A DNA stretch of 64,000 bases, taken from contig JAKSIJ010000001.1 of assembly GCA_024398875.1 (NCBI GenBank), positions 310,001 through 374,000 of the forward strand, given 5' to 3'. Of this stretch, positions 53,865 to 61,961 are shown piece after piece; positions within the stretch are counted from its first letter, which is position 1; each line of letters opens with the position of its first letter. The notes beneath the pieces are model-generated. The model searched no databases and had not been told where the DNA came from. It was given only the letters and a program-made list of their open reading frames with translations. The translations under genes were made by a program, and so were the position numbers. This stretch comes from Fibrobacter sp. (GTDB lineage: Bacteria; Fibrobacterota; Fibrobacteria; Fibrobacterales; Fibrobacteraceae).

Positions 53865-55866
53865 CAACATCATTACAAATTGTACCGCCTCGCAATTCTT
53901 CGACATGCTTCGAGATATCCGCGGCATTGCAGCCATCAACAGGCACCTTCAAAATTTCATAGAGGACCTGCAGCCCAACATTTCTGTAGACGCACAAAAA
54001 TTTTTCTTGATGCTTTTGTCCCTCCAGGAAGATGGCAACACCCGGTTTTCCCTAAATCCCGAAATTTTCTTCCAAAAATGGGAGGCAAAGTGGAATGGTT
54101 TAAAGCTTAGTGTTGATGCACCACAGTTGCCATGCGCCCGCGATTTTGAACCCGTGATAAAAAATGGCATTTCAGACATTTTCAAACACAAGTACACCAA
54201 CATCATCGACTGGAACAGCACAGAAAGACTCTTTGTAGTGAAGGAAAATTTCATATTTGCCACCAAGTACTACAAGGCAAAAGTAGCCATAGAGGCGGCC
54301 GCTGCCACTCACTTCACCGATGGTAAAAATTATCCCAATGAGGATGTAAAGGAGTGTACCCGCAAGATAGCCAGGCTTCACGCGAAAAATCCCCGTTTTG
54401 TAACAGAGGATAATCCACAAGGCGAATTCCGAATTAATGCTGAACAGGCCCAGGCCATTCTCCGTGGGCAAAAGGAAAACCTGATCATTACGGGTGGCCC
54501 CGGCACCGGCAAAACCACCGTTGTTCTCTACATTCTTTGGAATCTTCTGGAAAACAACCCCCAGTATCTCGAAGATTGGGAAATCAAGCTGGCAGCACCT
54601 AGCGGAAAAGCAGCAGACCGCATGCGCGAAAGTATTGCAAATGGTTTGGCCGACATCAATGAAGAATACAAGAACAGTTCTATATTCAAGAAATTGGAAG
54701 GTCTGGAAAGTTACACTATTCACCGCCTACTAAAATATCTGCCCAAAACAGGAAAATTCTACTACAATAGCGAAACACCCTTCAGCGATAAAACCATCTT
54801 CGTCATTGACGAAGCCAGCATGATTGATATTTCCACCTTCGCATCCCTACTACAGGCCATTCCCGAGGGAGCCCGAATTTTCATTCTGGGAGATCCGTTC
54901 CAACTCCCCTCTGTAGAAGCAGGTGCCGTCCTTGGCGAAATTCTCTCCAAGAAAAACTCCAGCCGGAATTTTGTAGTGAAACTGACCAAGTCCAACCGAT
55001 TTACCGATGATTCCAATATTGGGCAGTTGGCCCACGCTGTGCAGGCCCGTGCCGATGGTTCTGAAACCGGACCCATTTCCTTCCAGGAAATTCAGGAAAA
55101 AGTCCGTGAAGCGGCGAGGAAAAAAGACCGTTCCGAACCTAAGGATAAAATCCAATTGAAAACTCTGGCGGGTTCGTCCGAGGAAGAGCAAGTTCAGAAG
55201 TTAGTCTGTGACACTTTGGAACCGTTCACCATACTACCAGAACTTGCCGAACAAATCGTTCCCGATGATACCCGTCTAGATGAGTCTCAACAGGAAAAAC
55301 AGGATTCTCTCAGAAAAAGGCTTTGGGATTTGACGCTCTCTCTGCGATTACTTTCCGCGGAACGCCGCGGAACCCGTGGAGTGGAGAGTCTCAACAAGAT
55401 AGCGTGCAAGAAGATTCGCGGCCATTGGATTAATTACTGCCGACGCTTCGCACCTGATTTCACCCCACCGCGAATCAGTTACTTTCCGGGGCAGCTTCTG
55501 ATTCTCACCCAGAATCAATCCATGTACAAACTGTACAACGGAGATACCGGCGTGGTGATTTTTCACGAGGAACGTCCCTACCTCATGTTTAAGAAGGACG
55601 ATTTCATTTTTTACCCCCTTTCCCTACTGCCCGAGGATGCTCTTGAACCCGCGTTTGCGATTACCATCCACAAGTCCCAGGGTTCAGAATATGAAAATGT
55701 TGTGATGTTCCTGCCCACAAAAATCGGGCACCCGCTACTCACAAACCAGATTTTGTACACGGGCATCACCCGAGCAAAAAGTTCAATTACAATCATCGCA
55801 ACACCGGATTCATTTGCAGCAGCGTGCAATACGGTGACGGTGCGGGATACAGGAATTGAGTTGTAA
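53857..55866 (+). CDS. recD: Exodeoxyribonuclease V alpha subunit (helicase)
   Basis: 669 residues after a GGAGG ribosome site. SF1B helicase of RecBCD. Motifs: LIITGGPGTGKTTVVLYIL near residue 210, KLAAPSGKAADRMRESI, TIHRLLKYLP, FVIDEASMIDISTFASLLQA, ARIFILGDPFQLPSVEAGAV, and near the end FAITIHKSQGSEYENVVMFL and LYTGITRAKSSITIIAT. The N-terminal ~200 residues are the RecB-contacting part and are poorly conserved. A short Asp/Glu-rich loop (about 420-490, KKDRSEPKDK and similar) is a local insertion. The three genes together form an intact RecBCD operon. Confidence 0.92.
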   Translation: MSNNIITNCTASQFFDMLRDIRGIAAINRHLQNFIEDLQPNISVDAQKFFLMLLSLQEDGNTRFSLNPEIFFQKWEAKWNGLKLSVDAPQLPCARDFEPVIKNGISDIFKHKYTNIIDWNSTERLFVVKENFIFATKYYKAKVAIEAAAATHFTDGKNYPNEDVKECTRKIARLHAKNPRFVTEDNPQGEFRINAEQAQAILRGQKENLIITGGPGTGKTTVVLYILWNLLENNPQYLEDWEIKLAAPSGKAADRMRESIANGLADINEEYKNSSIFKKLEGLESYTIHRLLKYLPKTGKFYYNSETPFSDKTIFVIDEASMIDISTFASLLQAIPEGARIFILGDPFQLPSVEAGAVLGEILSKKNSSRNFVVKLTKSNRFTDDSNIGQLAHAVQARADGSETGPISFQEIQEKVREAARKKDRSEPKDKIQLKTLAGSSEEEQVQKLVCDTLEPFTILPELAEQIVPDDTRLDESQQEKQDSLRKRLWDLTLSLRLLSAERRGTRGVESLNKIACKKIRGHWINYCRRFAPDFTPPRISYFPGQLLILTQNQSMYKLYNGDTGVVIFHEERPYLMFKKDDFIFYPLSLLPEDALEPAFAITIHKSQGSEYENVVMFLPTKIGHPLLTNQILYTGITRAKSSITIIATPDSFAAACNTVTVRDTGIEL

Positions 55867-55879
55867 AAAACGCGTTGGA

Positions 55880-55991
55880 TTAAAACTGCGCGAGGGTAGT
55901 GCGTGAAACAAAACAGCGCGAGCTTAAAATTGTGCGAGGGAAATGCAAAATTAAAACTGCGCGAGAAAAGCGCGGGATTAAAACTGCGCGG
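55880..55991. repeat. Degenerate repeats of TTAAAACTGCGCGAG
   Basis: Copies begin at 55880, 55924 (one or two changes), 55951 and 55978. The last is the true 3' end of the next gene (its final codons and stop on the minus strand), so the others look like partial copies of that gene's tail, with 27-44-base spacing. Confidence 0.75.
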
Positions 55992-57603
55992 CTTGGGCTA
56001 AAAGACGCTTTTCCAGTTCGAAGGCGTGGGGCTTGTTTGCAGGCGTGAGCTGCGGGCCCGTGCCGTACAAATGCTGCATCATTTCGAGCAGAGAATATTC
56101 CCGGCTGAAGTAGGCAATACTTGGCCCGGGGCAGACGGTGATGGGCTCTTTAGGGGAGGGGCCGGAATGATACGCCTTCTCGCGAAGTTCCTCGCGGCCC
56201 GCGTTCCCGAGAAAACGACAGATGCACTCGTGTTCCGCAAGTTCCTCACGTTGTTCGCGGGCCGCGGCGGCAGTGATTTTGCCAGAGAGTTCGTCGGCAG
56301 CAATGTCTGCAAGGCGTTTTGACGCATATTCCAGAGAGGCGGGGCAGATTTCTTTTTCAAAGCCATCGATTTTCCGACAGAGATAATGCTGTGTGCACGG
56401 GAAACCAATGGGCCGGCGCGTGTCGGAGGCATTCTGCAAATACTGTGCCGCTTTTTCACGACAAAGCGCCGCAGCGGTAGATGTACGCAAATTCTGGAAG
56501 GGAATCCCGAGAGGAGATGCATGAGAAAGATATACGTCGTTCTCGCCTGCGTGAGCCAAAAGCGTCCGGGTTTTCTTATCGCAACTTGTCGCCTCCGGCA
56601 CGAGCAAGAAGGGCGTTGCTACCCCTACCCCATCGGCACCCAAATCCAGCACCTGACAGATTTCTTCGGCGGTACAGAGCCCTCCTTGGGCTGTAATGCG
56701 GGATGGTTTTTCCGGAGGTACAACATTTGCGCTTGCATTGTTTTCTGCAAACTTTGCAATGAGCCGGTGGGTTTCCTCAAAAAGTTCAGACTTCTTTTCT
56801 GCAAATTCCTGCAGAACTTCCGGTAGTGTTTTTCCGGCGCCAATGAAGGCATGACCGCCGCAGTTCACGCCAGATTCAATGCGGTATTCGTAAACCTCCA
56901 GGCCCTTCTTTGCGAGATAGCGACCCTGAGTGAGAGCGGAACGATAGTCTGAGACTTTCAGGATGATTTTTTTCCGCGGGCAGTTTGTAGACGGCTGGCA
57001 GTAAAATTCCCGATGCTTCGCGATTTCCTCAAATACAGACAAATTAATTCCAGCGCTCAGCACCAGACTTCCGCAAACTTTTGATTTTGCGAACCCACGG
57101 ACTGCCTCAATCGCCGCATTTTCATGATTCAAGTTCACCATGATGTTGACTTGAATTTCGCCTGCTTCCATTTTTTTCGTGAGGTCTGCCTCTGCGGCCA
57201 CGCGCCGGAGCCCCGTCATCTCGCAAACCGCCTCATACTCCGCCCGCAAAGGCGAATCCGCAGGCAGCATCAAGAAGTATCTGTCCTTCGCGTTGAGGCC
57301 GCCGGCGGTACCTACCGCGAAAGCATCCTTGCCGCCACCAATGCGATGCCCGCAAAGCTTCCGAAATTTTTCCTCCACCTCAGACGCCACAAAATCCAGA
57401 TAGGCCCGAATCCGCGCCGCCCGGGATGTTTCCGCAGGGCCCACATCCCGCCCGAGGCGTGCGCCATAAGCCATGCGGTATTCTTCCAGCAGGCCGTCAT
57501 CCACCAGAGAAATCACGCTGGTAATGCCGTACTGTGCAACCCGAATAGGTGTGTCCGCCGTATAGCAGATGCCCATGACCGGAATGTGAATGTTGTGGAC
57601 CAT
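55978..57603 (-). CDS. Nitronate-monooxygenase-like FMN TIM-barrel protein
   Basis: 541 residues, longer than plain nitronate monooxygenases (about 320-360). TIM-barrel FMN enzyme of the NMO / PfaD group: IPVMGICYTADTPIRVAQYG at the start, VNIMVNLNHENAAIEAVRGF, FYCQPSTNCPRKKIILKVSD, VNCGGHAFIGAGKTLPEVL, ITAQGGLCTAEEICQVLDLG and ADGVGVATPFLLVPEATS, which together form the flavin phosphate-binding C-terminal half of the barrel. The ~170 residues after that are rich in Glu and Ala (LADIAADELSGKITAAAA) and have no clear match. Substrate unknown. Its 3' end is repeated downstream. Confidence 0.72.
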   Translation of the reverse strand: MVHNIHIPVMGICYTADTPIRVAQYGITSVISLVDDGLLEEYRMAYGARLGRDVGPAETSRAARIRAYLDFVASEVEEKFRKLCGHRIGGGKDAFAVGTAGGLNAKDRYFLMLPADSPLRAEYEAVCEMTGLRRVAAEADLTKKMEAGEIQVNIMVNLNHENAAIEAVRGFAKSKVCGSLVLSAGINLSVFEEIAKHREFYCQPSTNCPRKKIILKVSDYRSALTQGRYLAKKGLEVYEYRIESGVNCGGHAFIGAGKTLPEVLQEFAEKKSELFEETHRLIAKFAENNASANVVPPEKPSRITAQGGLCTAEEICQVLDLGADGVGVATPFLLVPEATSCDKKTRTLLAHAGENDVYLSHASPLGIPFQNLRTSTAAALCREKAAQYLQNASDTRRPIGFPCTQHYLCRKIDGFEKEICPASLEYASKRLADIAADELSGKITAAAAREQREELAEHECICRFLGNAGREELREKAYHSGPSPKEPITVCPGPSIAYFSREYSLLEMMQHLYGTGPQLTPANKPHAFELEKRLLAQAAQF

Positions 57604-57620
57604 ACCTCACAAGATAGAAA

Positions 57621-58505
57621 CTATTCCATCACACCCACGCCCGATACCAGCTGGAACTTCAAAGTACCCTCCAAATCCGTGCGATGGATGCGTGCGGAAT
57701 CCCCTGTGACATAGAAGAGTTTCTGCAGAACCTCTTTTGTGGGGTGGCCGTAACTGTTGCGGGCCCCGACGCTTACAACTGCGAAGCGGGGCGAAACCTG
57801 CGCCAGAAATTTCAGGGACGAACTGCCATTGGAACCATGATGCCCCACCTGCAGCAAGTCGACAGTAAGGGTTGGCGAAAGTTTCAGAAGTTCACGCTCC
57901 GCGGTGGTGTCGGCGTCACCCATGAAGATGGCGTTCCCTGCCCCGTTGGAGACCTCCAGAACTACGCTGGCACCATTGCCGCCCAATGTGCGGTATGAGG
58001 GTGGCCAGAGGACGTCGAACCGCGGGCCCGAGGTTGTGGGCGGCCCGAGGCGAAGTTCGTCACCCTGATGAAGGGTGTCCACAGGTATGCGGTTCTGCCG
58101 CGCAATCCCGATGATACTATCCCGAATGAAGCCGCCGGAGGTATCCGGCCCAACGTAAAGATGTTTTATATACGGTTCACACGCTCCTGTTTCAGAAACT
58201 GACGACCGCTGCCTACCCAGTTCCAAAAATCCGCCGCCGTGATCCCGATGGTTGTGGCTCACCAGCACCCACTCCAGGGTGTCCACGCCACGATTGCGGA
58301 GCGTGTCAAGCACCCCCACGGAATCCGGCCCCATATCAAAGAGTCCATAATGCCCATCCCATTCAAAAAGCACGGAAAGCCCCTGCCCCACGTCCAGAAC
58401 GTCAATCACCAACGGCGGCTCCTCGTCCGCCCCTCCGCTCACATAAGTGCATCCGGACACGAGCAGCGCCAAGCTCAAGTTCACCATTTTTCGAACAATC
58501 GTCAT
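57621..58505 (-). CDS. ComEC-like MBL-fold lipoprotein
   Basis: 294 residues from the ATG ending at 58505, with GGGAGG at proper distance; a GTG four codons upstream is not needed. Lipoprotein signal with lipobox VSGCTYVSGG. The body is the beta-lactamase domain of the ComEC/Rec2 type without its membrane channel: IDVLDVGQGLSVLFEWDGH, LVSHNHRDHGGGFLEL (zinc HxHxDH), FMGDADTTAERELL, LLQVGHHGSNGSSSLKFL and VSVGARNSYGHPTKEVLQKL. Probably a surface- or periplasm-anchored nuclease or phosphodiesterase. It lies 17 bases downstream-facing to the NMO-like gene on the same strand and may be co-transcribed. Confidence 0.85.
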   Translation of the reverse strand: MTIVRKMVNLSLALLVSGCTYVSGGADEEPPLVIDVLDVGQGLSVLFEWDGHYGLFDMGPDSVGVLDTLRNRGVDTLEWVLVSHNHRDHGGGFLELGRQRSSVSETGACEPYIKHLYVGPDTSGGFIRDSIIGIARQNRIPVDTLHQGDELRLGPPTTSGPRFDVLWPPSYRTLGGNGASVVLEVSNGAGNAIFMGDADTTAERELLKLSPTLTVDLLQVGHHGSNGSSSLKFLAQVSPRFAVVSVGARNSYGHPTKEVLQKLFYVTGDSARIHRTDLEGTLKFQLVSGVGVME

Positions 58506-58629
58506 AATGCCTCCCACTCTTATAGACGCTCCAACGCGGCTAAACTTGCCTAAAAATTTTGATTTTTTTGTGTTTTTTGCTATCTTTCAAGGCACAGGGC
58601 CGTGAATCGCCCCGGAATTGGAGTTTTTT

Positions 58630-58992
58630 ATGCAGTTACCGAAGTACAAAAAGAAGAAACGCATCAAGCTGAAAATCTGCCAGGAACCAGGTTGCGGCCG
58701 CGAATTCTGGGGCCACCCCATCGCCAAGTACTGCGAACTCCACCGCGACATCAAGCTCCGCCAAAAGCAGAAGAAGAACGTGGAAAGCATCGAGTCCAAG
58801 AACATCATCTTCCGCCACAACTACACGGAGTCCATGGACCTGACTTTCAAGTGCTGCCTGGAGGGCTGCAACCAGATGTTCACCATCAAGGTGTTCCCCA
58901 AGCAGACCGTCTACCCCCGCTTCTGCATGGAGCACCGGAACGACTTCAAGCGCGAAAACTTCATCCGCATCATGTCGAAAAAGAACGGCTAA
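58630..58992 (+). CDS. Small protein with two zinc-site-like Cys/His clusters
   Basis: 120 residues from the ATG at 58630 (GGAG about 6 bases upstream). Lys-rich, no membrane segment. Two matching clusters: C17-x4-C22-x12-C35-x2-H38 and C75-x4-C80-x18-C99-x2-H102, each likely to hold one zinc, as in treble-clef or zinc-ribbon-like proteins. The order is KYCELH and RFCMEH for the second halves. A basic linker (LRQKQKKNV) lies between. It probably binds nucleic acid, but I do not recognise the family. Followed by a terminator and tRNA-His. Confidence 0.75.
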   Translation: MQLPKYKKKKRIKLKICQEPGCGREFWGHPIAKYCELHRDIKLRQKQKKNVESIESKNIIFRHNYTESMDLTFKCCLEGCNQMFTIKVFPKQTVYPRFCMEHRNDFKRENFIRIMSKKNG

Positions 58993-59046
58993 GGCAAAAA
59001 TCCGCCGAAATCGGCCGAATTTGCGCAATTAGCAGGGCAATTTGAG

Positions 59047-59079
59047 AGCCATCCCTTGAAATTTGGGGTGGCTTTTTTA
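59047..59079 (+). terminator. Terminator after the small zinc-site gene
   Basis: AGCCATCCC / GGGGTGGCT stem (one G-U pair) followed by T-run, just before the tRNA gene. Confidence 0.8.
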
Positions 59080-59098
59080 TATTTGGGCTCGCTACATG

Positions 59099-59172
59099 GT
59101 GGATGTAGCTCAATTGGTTAGAGTCCCAGATTGTGATTCTGGATGTTGCCGGTTCGAGTCCGGTCATCCACC
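59099..59172 (+). tRNA. tRNA-His (GTG)
   Basis: Full cloverleaf: acceptor GTGGATG / CATCCAC, D-arm with GCTCAATTGGTTAGAGT, anticodon stem CCAGA / TCTGG around loop TTGTGAT with anticodon GTG (59133-59135), and T-arm GCCGGTTCGAGTCCGGT. A G precedes position 1 and the discriminator is C, which is the tRNA-His identity pair. CCA is not encoded. The accessory genes that follow make it a candidate integration point. Confidence 0.95.
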
Positions 59173-59180
59173 CGAGAAAA

Positions 59181-59206
59181 GCCCCGCAGAAATGCGGGGC
59201 TTTTTT
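59181..59206 (+). terminator. Terminator after tRNA-His
   Basis: GCCCCGCA-GAAA-TGCGGGGC stem-loop followed by a T-run of six. Confidence 0.92.
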
Positions 59207-59269
59207 CTAAAAAACGTCGGCATACGCTGGCGATTTTTTTTGATTGGGTTGGCAGTGTAGGTCCTGCCG

Positions 59270-60223
59270 CTAAAGTTTGGCAACCAGTTCGTCAGAAAGA
59301 TTTTGATATTCCTTAACTTTCTCTAACGGGATTCCATCGCGAAGCATTCTGCGAGCAGCCTCAAGTTCCCTCGCCTCAGCCTTCCGACTCTCTGCCTCAC
59401 GGCCACGTTTTTCCGCTTCCTCGCGAATCTTTCGTTCACGGGCACGGCGCACATCACCTGCGCTGACAAAGCCAAGCCTTTCTCCCAAACTCTTGAAAGC
59501 CATATCCAACCTCTCTTGTGCTTCCGTTGTGATGTACTCACCCAAATATAACTTTATTTTCTCCACCAAGGTAGCCCCCTTCGCATTGTCCATTTTTCTG
59601 AATAGTGGCTCCATGAGGAGAAGGGTTTTGGAAAACGCATCCATATCGTAGGCATATTTCATTGCAAAAAGGCCGATTGCGGCCTCCGGGTACTCACACT
59701 GCAGCAACAACTCATCGGAGAGGCACTTCAAATCAATAAACGCGCACTCAAAGGGAAGCTCCTTCCCTTCAAAGTCTGGGTGAGGCATACTGCGATAGGC
59801 TTCCAGTGGATCCCAGTTGTCAATACCGTTGTAGATTATAATAGCCTTTGTCGGCATCCACTTGAATGTGGGATTAGTCTTATCCACCATTACATTGATT
59901 GCATAGCGGAAAGTTTGCTCCAAAACATTGCCCCCATGCTCCGACTTGTGCTCCAGAAGAATGCCAAAATAGAACTTTTCATTGGTCTGAGAAAGCACCT
60001 TGAAGGCAATGTCCGCCTCGCCGCACTCATCCACATTGTCGTAGCGTTCAGGGATTTCCTCAAGAGTATTCAAGTTCACGTTCTCCAGAATTTTGCGGAG
60101 ATCGTCACTATGCAAAGAAAAAGTTTGCAGCATGGCTCGCGTATTATCTGGGACAGTATAAACGAATTTAAAGAATCCATCATGCGGACGGCGCGAGACT
60201 TTGAGTGTTGCATTTTTATTCAT
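59270..60223 (-). CDS. Rpn-family / PD-(D/E)XK recombination-promoting nuclease
   Basis: 317 residues from the ATG ending at 60223, with AGGAGAGG upstream; an in-frame upstream start is weaker. Rpn/YhgA-like (formerly Transposase_31) proteins are PD-(D/E)XK nucleases that promote RecA-independent recombination and act in phage defence. Seen: HDGFFKFVYTVPDNTRAMLQ, the catalytic ADIAFKV and FYFGILLEHKSEHGGNVLEQ (E-x-K), then FKWMPTKAIIIYNGIDNW. The last 60 residues are a charged coiled coil and LSDELVAKL end. Several such copies are usual in Fibrobacter genomes. The nuclease residues are intact. Confidence 0.85.
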   Translation of the reverse strand: MNKNATLKVSRRPHDGFFKFVYTVPDNTRAMLQTFSLHSDDLRKILENVNLNTLEEIPERYDNVDECGEADIAFKVLSQTNEKFYFGILLEHKSEHGGNVLEQTFRYAINVMVDKTNPTFKWMPTKAIIIYNGIDNWDPLEAYRSMPHPDFEGKELPFECAFIDLKCLSDELLLQCEYPEAAIGLFAMKYAYDMDAFSKTLLLMEPLFRKMDNAKGATLVEKIKLYLGEYITTEAQERLDMAFKSLGERLGFVSAGDVRRARERKIREEAEKRGREAESRKAEARELEAARRMLRDGIPLEKVKEYQNLSDELVAKL

Positions 60224-60243
60224 ATCCTCTCCTGTGACAGGCA

Positions 60244-60290
60244 TAAAAAAAGACCGCAAGCCGCGTATGACACGCGAGCATGCGATCTTC
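60244..60290 (-). terminator. Terminator for the SIMPL transcript
   Basis: Long hairpin, on the minus strand AAGATCGCATGCTCGCGT paired with ACGCGGCTTGCGGTCTT (one mismatch and small internal loop), then T7. Sits just upstream of the Rpn start, so it also insulates that gene. Confidence 0.75.
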
Positions 60291-60364
60291 TAATAGGTGA
60301 TGTATGCCGGTTGCCCGGCGAGAAGCAAAATATACTAAATCAGTTTGAAGAAAAACACTTTTTC

Positions 60365-61012
60365 TTATTTCAGACTCCAGACGGTTTCGACGGTGTCACC
60401 GGCCTCCACGTCTTCCGGCGAGATGTCCAGCGATTCGTCATCACAGGCCGCTCTTTTGGCGCAGTACAACACCCTTTCCTCGCGATAGTTGATGTCGATG
60501 GAACGCTTGGAGTAATCAATGGAAATCACATCCCCGAGGGAATAGCCCAGCGCGGACGCCATGACGGTCGCCTTCTTCTTCGCATCCTTCACCGCATCTT
60601 CCAGCAAATCCAGTTTCGCCTGCTCCACATCCTTCCGCACGTAGGAGAAATCCACCTCCAGCTCCGGCCACGCCTTGCCAAGGGCGGCCAGCACACGGGA
60701 GGTCAGTTTCCCGTTGATGGGCAGTTCGATGCGCAGCCGCTGCGACAGTTCAAAACCAGCCAAAACATCGTGCCAGGACTTTTCGTTCTTGTATTTTTTG
60801 CTGATGCTGAAATCGCCCGTCTTCAGGGAGTCCGGGTCTAGGGAGAGACCCTTCAAGGCGTCGCGAATGGCGCTGTTGCCCACTGCAGCGGCGGCAAAAG
60901 CCTCCTCGTAATCCTTATAGACGGTTTTCACGCTGAAACTGATGCAGGTAGTGTCGGGCTTGACGGAAACGTGCCCCGTGCCCGTTACGCGAATTGTCTT
61001 TTCTTGTGCCAT
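60365..61012 (-). CDS. SIMPL-domain (DUF541) protein
   Basis: 215 residues after a GGAGG ribosome site. No signal peptide, although many SIMPL proteins are exported. Family pattern: IRVTGTGHVSVKPDTTCISF at the start, DSLKTGDFSISKKYKNE, GFELSQRLRIELP, and LDLLEDAVKDAKKKATVMAS then LGYSLGDVISIDYS. Function unknown; members respond to stress. The operator-like TGTCA-N5-TGACA motif is 44-58 bases upstream. It follows the AbiEii toxin gene by 58 bases. Confidence 0.87.
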   Translation of the reverse strand: MAQEKTIRVTGTGHVSVKPDTTCISFSVKTVYKDYEEAFAAAAVGNSAIRDALKGLSLDPDSLKTGDFSISKKYKNEKSWHDVLAGFELSQRLRIELPINGKLTSRVLAALGKAWPELEVDFSYVRKDVEQAKLDLLEDAVKDAKKKATVMASALGYSLGDVISIDYSKRSIDINYREERVLYCAKRAACDDESLDISPEDVEAGDTVETVWSLK

Positions 61013-61055
61013 GATGAACCTCCATTGTGTTTAACGCAAATATAGATTCACATGA

Positions 61056-61070
61056 TGTCAGATTTTGACA
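61056..61070. promoter_or_regulatory. TGTCA-N5-TGACA palindrome, site 3
   Basis: TGTCA-GATTT-TGACA lies between the abiEii stop and the SIMPL gene. It matches the two sites before the HIRAN gene. Confidence 0.5.
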
Positions 61071-61961
61071 TTAGTGCAGATTTTCAGAGATCCATCCCAA
61101 AGTCTTTTTGACCTCTTCATACTTTACATTGTCAAATACGAAGAACTGGGTGACCCCTTCATAATCCCTCTTAAAGAAATCCTTTTCGCAAATTTCTTTA
61201 AGCAATTCGTTGATGTCAACACCCGGCAAAGCCGATGGGCACACCTTAGTTGCGGCACGAATATCGCGAACTTGGCGAAAAAGTGTTTTCAGGTTTTCGT
61301 CAAACGCAATTCTTGGGTACAATTTATGAAGGTCATAAAGATGTCTTGACAAACGTCTCGTCTTCCCAGCCAAGTAATAATCGCAAATCGCAAAAATCTT
61401 ATCCACAAACGTCCTTTCCAAAGACTGAACCTTCATTTGGAAGGGCTGCAGGCCGTATTTTTTAACATCCACGTTGCTTGCATAGCTCGCAATATAGTTT
61501 TCAATGGGTAATTCCACTACGGGGAAGGACTCCGTGACCATGCTGGTTTCCAAGCGGACTTCCGGCACAACCTGGGCGCTGGAATTGCACAATTGCCTAT
61601 ACGCAAAAGTGTAGTTGTTTATGTCGCGATCGCTTTGCGTCTTTTCAAAATTTGTGATGGTAAGCCCCAATTTTGTGGCAATGGGAGCAATCACGTTATA
61701 CTTCAATTTCTTCCTGCGGGACGCACCAATATGGCCACAAAATGCGATGTCGATGTCCTCTGAAAAACGGTTGACCGCATGATGCGCCTTTGATAACGAA
61801 GTCCCACCCTTGAATACAGCAAGTTCCGAATTCGCCGCGATTTCTGCAAGGATGAGGGAAACGTAATAATCCTTTTCAACCAAGGCATCCATCACATTAA
61901 GAGCATCGCTGGCTCCTTTAATCAACGTCAAAAAATAACTAGGATTGTCATGCAAGAACAC
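61071..61961 (-). CDS. AbiEii/AbiGii nucleotidyltransferase toxin
   Basis: 296 residues. AbiEii toxins are nucleotidyltransferases that act on tRNA or another substrate and block growth in phage-infected cells. The nucleotidyltransferase motifs are FKGGTSLSKAH near residue 50 (KGGTS) and RFSEDIDIAF near 65-75 (DxD), with the downstream EVRLETSM, KVQSLERTFVDKIFAI and SRHLYDLHKLYP segments of the family. Its start overlaps the AbiEi antitoxin gene by 14 bases, as usual for this system. No degradation is seen; both genes look intact. Confidence 0.92.
   Translation of the reverse strand: MFLHDNPSYFLTLIKGASDALNVMDALVEKDYYVSLILAEIAANSELAVFKGGTSLSKAHHAVNRFSEDIDIAFCGHIGASRRKKLKYNVIAPIATKLGLTITNFEKTQSDRDINNYTFAYRQLCNSSAQVVPEVRLETSMVTESFPVVELPIENYIASYASNVDVKKYGLQPFQMKVQSLERTFVDKIFAICDYYLAGKTRRLSRHLYDLHKLYPRIAFDENLKTLFRQVRDIRAATKVCPSALPGVDINELLKEICEKDFFKRDYEGVTQFFVFDNVKYEEVKKTLGWISENLH

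Noticed and set aside
58970-59167. Short minus-strand ORF reading MTGLEPATSRITIWDSNQ
   Set aside because: It is the reverse complement of the tRNA-His region; this peptide is a well-known spurious translation of tRNA genes.
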